Source: Phoronis pallida (taxonomy: Eukaryota > Phoronida > Phoronidae). From it: a DNA stretch of 10,388 nucleotides. The translations under genes were made by a program, and so were the position numbers. The notes under the pieces were generated by a model. It searched no databases. It was given only the letters and a program-made list of their open reading frames with translations, and was not told where the DNA came from. The stretch lies in assembly GCA_028565715.1 (NCBI GenBank), contig JAOXYC010240458.1, forward strand, positions 1 through 10,388, read 5' to 3'. This document shows positions 5,853-10,388 of this stretch, one piece after another (position 1 is the stretch's first letter; the number at the start of each line of letters is the position of its first letter).

Positions 5853-7355
5853 TTAAAGTACTAAATTTCTTAATATTTGATTATATGCAAACTGTTCTGT
5901 TGTCATTTCATTATTTTCTTCATTATCTTGATATTTATGTTTATTATTTGTTTCTATTTTTTTTAAATTAAAAGTATTATTTGTTTTATCTATTGATTCA
6001 AATAGTGCTAATAATATATTTGAAATTTCTTTCTTTTGAAAGATAATATTTTTATTTTTTTCATTTATTGTTATTATTAATTCATTTTCTACTTGACACA
6101 TAAACTTATTAACACATTCATCTAATAATTTATTTGTTGGTTGGTTTAAATAATATTTATTATAATAATAATGATGCATTAATGTTGTTACTATATACAT
6201 AAATTGTGAAATATTATTTTTAAAATCATTATTATTTCTTTTGCTTTGTTTGCATATATTTTTATATATTTCTAATAATTTATTAATTTCTTCTTGTTTT
6301 TTTTCTAATATATCTTTTATGAAAAATTCTATTATATCTACATGTTGTAAGTTACTTGAATAAAATCTTGATCCAAACATAAATGCTAGTGCTGAAATTA
6401 GAGATTTTGCTTCTGATTGACTACTATCATATATTTGATATGTATTATAATATCCATTTACTGCTATAAAAGAATTTAAAAAATAAAAAGAAAATTTTGT
6501 TCTTTTGTTATCTTGATTGACACTTAAAACATCTGTTTTATCGAATGGAGATAATATATCAAGAAAGAATTTTAGTGATTTAAGAGCTAACTCTATTTCT
6601 TCTGCATCATATTTATCAGCTCTAAAATTATGACCAATATATGAGTTATTAACTGTATTAAATCTTTGATTTTCAAATGGGGTTACAACATATTTATGTA
6701 TCTTTCCATTATGATCTCTTTGTTTTCTATATACTCTTATAGTTGATCTTTTTGTCATATTTTCAACTAAAATATTAAAAAATTCGCATATATCTTCTAT
6801 ATTACGTAATGGTATCGAATCTGCATTATCCATATTATATGTACCTAATAACTTACTTTTATTTACAAGTATTTTAATTAGTGAAAATACTTTATGTATT
6901 ATTGACTTTATAACAACTGCTCTATCTTTTGGATGAATTATATCTAAGCCAAATTTACTTTTTGTTAAGTTTAAAAAAGCACCTTTTATAACTTTTTTTG
7001 TATGTACGGTAGTTAAAGTTTTATCATCTGAAAATAGTATATTAAACATATTATCACAATAATTATTTACTTCTTCTAGTAATACAACATTATCTTCTTC
7101 ATTTTCATACCCATCATTACTATATAAAGGATTAACACATGTCTCTACAATATTTATTTTTTTCTTGTTTTTTTTATTTTCTTTTTCTTCTTCTTTAATT
7201 ATTCCTAAAGATTTTGATAAATTAGAATCGTTTGTTTCTGACATTCTATGTATACAACTTGGCATATGGGATAGATTAATACTATTCATGCCTGGTCTTA
7301 ATTTCTTAATATTATTAATTTGTAAAGGATGATGATATTGAGTATCTTCTTTCAT
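5853..7355 (-). CDS. Orphan protein, 500 residues, no recognised domain
   Basis: I do not recognise this protein. It starts at ATG 7353-7355 behind an A-rich leader (T9 on the plus strand, 7359-7367) and ends on TAA. Residues 1-90 look disordered, with a charged run EEEKENKKNKKK at about 55-66 and an acidic patch at 84-95. Residues from about 95 to 430 look like a helical folded core, with a basic stretch around 202-222 (TKRSTIRVYRKQRDHNGKIH) and aromatic-rich patches around 290-310 and 395-402. A second polar, probably disordered region (about 450-480) precedes the C-terminus. No signal peptide, transmembrane segment or nucleotide-binding motif is seen. It lies 53 bases downstream of tyrS on the same strand and could be co-transcribed. 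A lineage-specific structural or host-interaction protein is possible, but nothing proves it. Confidence 0.7.
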   Translation of the reverse strand: MKEDTQYHHPLQINNIKKLRPGMNSINLSHMPSCIHRMSETNDSNLSKSLGIIKEEEKENKKNKKKINIVETCVNPLYSNDGYENEEDNVVLLEEVNNYCDNMFNILFSDDKTLTTVHTKKVIKGAFLNLTKSKFGLDIIHPKDRAVVIKSIIHKVFSLIKILVNKSKLLGTYNMDNADSIPLRNIEDICEFFNILVENMTKRSTIRVYRKQRDHNGKIHKYVVTPFENQRFNTVNNSYIGHNFRADKYDAEEIELALKSLKFFLDILSPFDKTDVLSVNQDNKRTKFSFYFLNSFIAVNGYYNTYQIYDSSQSEAKSLISALAFMFGSRFYSSNLQHVDIIEFFIKDILEKKQEEINKLLEIYKNICKQSKRNNNDFKNNISQFMYIVTTLMHHYYYNKYYLNQPTNKLLDECVNKFMCQVENELIITINEKNKNIIFQKKEISNILLALFESIDKTNNTFNLKKIETNNKHKYQDNEENNEMTTEQFAYNQILRNLVL

Positions 7356-7408
7356 ATATTTTTTTTTGTAGTATATTAATGTTTTTTTTATAAAAATTAC
7401 TTATTTAT

Positions 7409-8554
7409 CTATTCAATAATAAAAATATAATATATATTATTTATTTTTATTATATTAATTTTATACTTATGTATATTTTGAAGAATTGATAATTTATTAT
7501 ATACAATAATATTATTAATAGTAATTCCATTTTTAAGTATATTGTCTATTTGTGAAGATCCTATTTCTCTATTTAATACTTTTCTAATAAGATTGTTTAT
7601 ACCAATCTTTTCAATATTAATTTTAGGTATCATATTTAAATATTTTACTTCATTCGTAATATCTATTTTTTGATTAATTAAATTAGTATAATATTTTATA
7701 TATTTTAGACATTCTTGAGAAAAAATACATTTAAATAAATATTCATAAATATTAATATCTATAATTTTTTGTATTTGTTCTAATGTATCTTTAGACATTA
7801 GAAGAATATATTGCCAAAATAATATAGGGTCTGTACTAAGATCAAATAATACACTATTATTAGTTGTTTTTGAAATTTTTTTACCGTCTTTTGATATTAG
7901 TGGAATAGTTATTACATATGATTTCTTTTTTAGTTTTTTTCGAATTATAGATTGTCCTATAGACATGTTAAACCATTGATCTTGTCCTCCATACTGTATA
8001 AAACAATTATATTTTTGAAATAAATGAAAAAAATCAATTCCTTGTATTGTACAATACATTACTTCAGATAAACTAATAGGATATGTATTCTTTCTATCAG
8101 AAAAAATTCTACTTTCAGTAATATCATTTAAAGTAACTTCTTTACCAAATTCATTACAATAATTAATAATATTAATATTCTTTAACCATGTAGAATTAAA
8201 TACTATTTCATAATTTTTTAATTCAATATTATCTACAATTCTTTTAATAATATTATGTATAAAATCTATATTCTTATTATCATAAGAAGACTCCTTTCTT
8301 TTCATTTCTCTAAATGAAGGATCTCCTAATTGATGTGTTATATCTCCTATTAATATTAATACTTTAACACCTAATTCTGTTATTTTTTTCGCTATAATAA
8401 AGAATATTATATGTCCAATATGTAAGGATTTTGCTGTTGGGTCAATTCCAAAATATACACATTCAATATTTTCATTATCATTAGATAAAATATTAGTTTG
8501 ATATAATAAGTTATTCTTTTTAAATAATTCTATAATTTTTTGAATATTCGCCAA
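7409..8554 (-). CDS. tyrS: Tyrosyl-tRNA synthetase
   Basis: This class I synthetase charges tRNA-Tyr in the cytoplasm. The 381-residue protein contains YFGIDPTAKSLHIGH (HIGH signature 45-48), HQLGDPSFRE (74-83), the tyrosine pocket YPISLSEVMYCTIQGIDFFHL, and the active-site stretch QYGGQDQWFNMSIG (188-200). DGKKISKT follows, with KISKT at 226-230 as the KMSKS-type loop. The S4-like tRNA-binding domain occupies the C-terminus (about 325-381). The pattern resembles alphaproteobacterial TyrS; length is slightly short. The start is TTG at 8552-8554, with a weak AGAG just upstream; no ATG lies near enough to the conserved N-terminus. The stop is TAG, followed in frame three codons later by TAA (7397-7399). 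The gene diverges from the M16 gene. Confidence 0.95.
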   Translation of the reverse strand: MANIQKIIELFKKNNLLYQTNILSNDNENIECVYFGIDPTAKSLHIGHIIFFIIAKKITELGVKVLILIGDITHQLGDPSFREMKRKESSYDNKNIDFIHNIIKRIVDNIELKNYEIVFNSTWLKNINIINYCNEFGKEVTLNDITESRIFSDRKNTYPISLSEVMYCTIQGIDFFHLFQKYNCFIQYGGQDQWFNMSIGQSIIRKKLKKKSYVITIPLISKDGKKISKTTNNSVLFDLSTDPILFWQYILLMSKDTLEQIQKIIDINIYEYLFKCIFSQECLKYIKYYTNLINQKIDITNEVKYLNMIPKINIEKIGINNLIRKVLNREIGSSQIDNILKNGITINNIIVYNKLSILQNIHKYKINIIKINNIYYIFIIE

Positions 8555-8611
8555 CTCTGTTTTTTTATCTTATTTAAATATAATATATAAATAAAAAGAG
8601 AACCATAAATA
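8555..8611. promoter_or_regulatory. Divergent promoter region between tyrS and the M16 gene
   Basis: This 57-base gap contains a perfect TATAAT at 8579-8584 on the plus strand, 27 bases before the M16 ATG at 8612, and AAAAGAG (8593-8599) as a weak, slightly distant ribosome-binding site. No clear -35 element is seen. Towards tyrS only loose TATATT-like boxes are present. The assignment rests on position and the single consensus hexamer. Confidence 0.4.
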
Positions 8612-9847
8612 ATGCAAATATTAAAATCTAAAATTGTACATAAAAATGGCCTGAAAATAGTTTTTATAAGCAATCCAATTTTTACGTCTACAACAATTGG
8701 AATTATTATGAAAATTGGTTCTGCAAATGATTTTAAAGGTAAAAGTGGTTGTGCATTTCTTACAATGCACTTACTTTTATTTTCATCATTAAATAAAATA
8801 TACTTAGAGAAATTAAAGCAAATAGGTGCAAAAATCAGATATAAGATTGATAAAGAAAGTAGTCATATATTTGTTGAAGACACAATGCATAATACAGTAG
8901 AAATAGTTGAAATATTAATAAAAATTGTTAGTAACTGTGAATTTACAGAAGAAGATTTAGAGATTGCAAAACTTGTAGCTGATAATTTTTCTAAAAAACA
9001 ATATGATAATATTGATGATTTAATTAAATCATTAGTATTTGAAAGTGTTTATACAAGACAGGTTGTTGGTAGGTCTATATCTGGTAAAGAGAAGACAATA
9101 TTTAGTATAACAAGTAATGACATTAAAGAATTTCATAGAAGATATTATCATGCACTTAATTATTATTTAAGTTGTACAGGCGCTAATATATATAAAGAGT
9201 TATATCAAGAGGTTACTGATGTTGTTGGTAATAATTTATTTTCATATAAAGATAACAAGTCAGTTCTATTAACAGCATTTAAGAAATATATATATCATCA
9301 AAAGAATAAAAATATTTATAGACACTCAAAAAGAAGTATTATATGTTTTGCATTTCCTATGACTGGATCTAGAGAATATCAACAACATATATATTATAAA
9401 ATGATTCATGATCTTATTGAAGAGTATTTATACACTCCTTTATTAAAGCAAAAATATGATTTAAAAGTTAAAACTGTAAAGTATAATAGCTCTGGAATTA
9501 TATATATTTATATATCAATATCTAATAAAGAGAATATAGATGAAGTAATGAAAGATTTTTATTTAAGAGTAGTTAATTTTTCAGTAACTAGTAATCAAAT
9601 AGAAAAAATAAAAAATACAACTATTCAAAAGATTATATTTACTACAAATAATAGTTATGACACAGCTATTGATGCTAATTATCATATTTTAAATGTAAGA
9701 AAATCAAAAAAGTATTTATTTGATTTTGAAATTATTAAAATAGCAAATCAAGACATTATAATGAATTTAATACATCAAATTTTTGATAAAAGTAAAATAT
9801 CTATTTTCTTTATTGGGCCTAAAAAAGATTCAATTATATTAAAGTAA
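8612..9847 (+). CDS. M16B peptidase family protein lacking the zinc motif (probable inactive subunit)
   Basis: The 411-residue protein follows the M16B layout of about 420 residues related to mitochondrial processing peptidase. It has an N-terminal half with KNGLKIVF, the GSANDF-type loop, LKQIGAKIRYKIDKESSHIFVED and the VVGRSISGKEKTIFSITSND stretch equivalent to the family's PLGRPILG, followed by a second similar half. The inverted zinc motif HxxEH is degraded: the matching stretch is CAFLTMHLLLF (about 47-57), where the first His and the Glu are missing and only H53 remains. The R/Y pair expected in the second half of an active partner is also not evident. It is therefore likely a non-catalytic partner or pseudoenzyme. 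ATG at 8612 fits the family start. Its last 14 bases overlap the converging tsaE. Confidence 0.85.
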   Translation: MQILKSKIVHKNGLKIVFISNPIFTSTTIGIIMKIGSANDFKGKSGCAFLTMHLLLFSSLNKIYLEKLKQIGAKIRYKIDKESSHIFVEDTMHNTVEIVEILIKIVSNCEFTEEDLEIAKLVADNFSKKQYDNIDDLIKSLVFESVYTRQVVGRSISGKEKTIFSITSNDIKEFHRRYYHALNYYLSCTGANIYKELYQEVTDVVGNNLFSYKDNKSVLLTAFKKYIYHQKNKNIYRHSKRSIICFAFPMTGSREYQQHIYYKMIHDLIEEYLYTPLLKQKYDLKVKTVKYNSSGIIYIYISISNKENIDEVMKDFYLRVVNFSVTSNQIEKIKNTTIQKIIFTTNNSYDTAIDANYHILNVRKSKKYLFDFEIIKIANQDIIMNLIHQIFDKSKISIFFIGPKKDSIILK

Positions 9848-10244
9848 TATTATATGACTGAAATAAATTTTTATCTATATATAAATTTATTAATAAAATA
9901 TCTTCTTTAATTATATTTTTTATTTTTTGTATATCTTTGCTATTAGTAGATTCTATAAATATAAAATCTTTATTTTTATTATAATTAGAATATATTTCAT
10001 ATAATAAATAATATGATTTTTCTCTAAATAAATCAATATGAAAAATTTGAATATTATCTTCTATCTGATAATAATTAAAGTATGTAAATGTAGGACTTTT
10101 TATATCATATAATTTAAACTTCTTTATACAAAAATTTCTTATAAAAAATGTTTTTCCTGTTCCTACCTCTCCTATAAACAAGTAAACTTTTGTATTATAC
10201 TTATCAAGTATATTATTTATTTTAAAAGTTTTAATGAAATTCAA
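9834..10244 (-). CDS. tsaE: tRNA threonylcarbamoyladenosine biosynthesis ATPase TsaE
   Basis: TsaE is the ATPase that works with TsaB and TsaD to place t6A at position 37 of tRNAs reading ANN codons. The 136-residue protein has Walker A GEVGTGKT (25-32), the family-specific SPTFT (50-54), HIDLFR (69-74) and an acidic residue after a hydrophobic strand in FIFIES (E98), in the right order and spacing. Length is normal to slightly short. The start is TTG at 10242-10244, which puts Walker A at the usual distance; no in-frame ATG precedes the motif. TAA at 9834-9836 lies inside the end of the M16 gene, a 14-base convergent overlap. The other t6A genes are not in the window. Confidence 0.92.
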   Translation of the reverse strand: MNFIKTFKINNILDKYNTKVYLFIGEVGTGKTFFIRNFCIKKFKLYDIKSPTFTYFNYYQIEDNIQIFHIDLFREKSYYLLYEIYSNYNKNKDFIFIESTNSKDIQKIKNIIKEDILLINLYIDKNLFQSYNITLI

Positions 10245-10257
10245 TCTTTTTAATTAA

Positions 10258-10314
10258 TTATTTATAAATATTAACTTATATTATTTATAAATATAAACTT
10301 ATATTATTTATAAT
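10258..10314. repeat. 23-bp tandem repeat, about 2.5 copies, upstream of tsaE and tRNA-Ser
   Basis: Unit 1 (10258-10280) and unit 2 (10281-10303) are 23 bases each and differ at one base (AATATTAACTT against AATATAAACTT). A third, partial unit begins at 10304 with TTATTTATAA and then diverges into an A+T-only tract with TAATAAT repeats. The repeat lies in the 112-base gap between the divergent tsaE and tRNA-Ser genes, so it occupies their promoter area. It has only one C per full unit and no G on the plus strand. Confidence 0.7.
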
Positions 10315-10356
10315 AATTATAATAATAATAAATTATATATAAAAATAATAATATTT

Positions 10357-10388
10357 GGAAGAATGACCGAGAGGCTTATGGTGTCGGC
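10357..10388 (+). tRNA. tRNA-Ser, 5' part only (cut by window end)
   Basis: The last 32 bases match the 5' half of a bacterial serine tRNA. The acceptor strand GGAAGAA is followed by TG at positions 8-9. The D stem ACC pairs with GGT around the loop GAGAGGCTTATG, close to the common CCGAGAGGCT pattern of tRNA-Ser. G26 and the start of the anticodon stem (TCGGC) complete the visible part. Local G+C is much higher than in the surrounding DNA, as expected for a tRNA gene in such a genome. The three-pair D stem suits a class II tRNA with a long variable arm; Leu fits less well. The anticodon, the variable arm and the matching acceptor strand lie outside the window, so the isoacceptor is unknown. 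Confidence 0.8.

Noticed and set aside
7356-7408. Promoter for the 500-residue gene in the gap after tyrS
   Set aside because: The 53-base gap has long T/A runs but no distinct -10 and -35 pair that I can separate from background. Co-transcription with tyrS is as likely.
1-10388. Full reassignment of UGA to tryptophan
   Set aside because: All nine Trp codons I checked, including those in conserved TyrS positions, are TGG. No recognised gene has TGA at a conserved Trp, and map ends at its family-typical C-terminus on TGA. Only the membrane-protein frame suggests readthrough.
1-10388. CRISPR array, insertion sequence, phage or defence module
   Set aside because: No regularly spaced repeats of suitable length, no transposase or integrase motifs, no terminal inverted repeats and no recognisable phage or defence domains were found; the recognisable genes are housekeeping.

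Overview
The window is about 10.4 kb of very A+T-rich bacterial DNA (G+C well under 30% by eye). Genes are packed on both strands, with gaps of a few to about 110 bases and several overlapping or nearly touching ends. Shine-Dalgarno motifs are weak or absent, TAA is the main stop, and homopolymer T/A runs are common. This suggests a strongly reduced, host-restricted bacterium. The tyrosyl-tRNA synthetase, the M16B peptidase and the gene content look most like an intracellular alphaproteobacterium of Rickettsiales or Holosporales type. That placement is inference from remembered family features, not from a search.

Layout. Positions 1-534 (+) hold the end of a membrane protein gene whose frame is cut by one TGA at 373-375 but stays open to a TAA at 532-534. 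Positions 4442-562 (-) form a tight co-directional unit: methionine aminopeptidase (map), a YmdB-type metallophosphoesterase, replicative helicase DnaB, and an orphan protein with a long acidic tail. dnaB is interrupted by a single in-frame TAG at 2322-2324, in the linker between its N-terminal domain and its RecA-like ATPase domain. Positions 4514-4987 (+) encode RNase HI. Positions 4991-5386 (-) and 5413-5846 (+) are two divergent orphan genes; the second is continuous only if the reading frame shifts by -1 at a T9 run containing the heptamer TTTTTTA. Positions 7355-5853 (-) encode a 500-residue orphan protein, and 8554-7409 (-) encode TyrS. Positions 8612-9847 (+) encode a catalytically degenerate M16B peptidase homologue, whose end overlaps the end of tsaE (10244-9834, -). 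A 23-bp tandem repeat follows, then the first 32 bases of a tRNA-Ser.

The recognisable genes are housekeeping: replication and RNA-DNA hybrid removal (dnaB, rnhA), translation and tRNA modification (tyrS, tsaE, tRNA-Ser), N-terminal Met removal (map), and cyclic-nucleotide phosphodiesterase (ymdB). No mobile element, CRISPR array, phage or defence module is visible.

The most notable pattern is three separate reading-frame interruptions in 10 kb, each a single event in an otherwise open frame: TGA in the membrane protein, TAG in the essential dnaB, and a -1 shift at T9. They could be recoding or readthrough, gene splitting, early decay, or sequence error. All nine Trp codons I checked are TGG, and map ends at its family-typical C-terminus on TGA, so wholesale UGA-to-Trp reassignment is unlikely.
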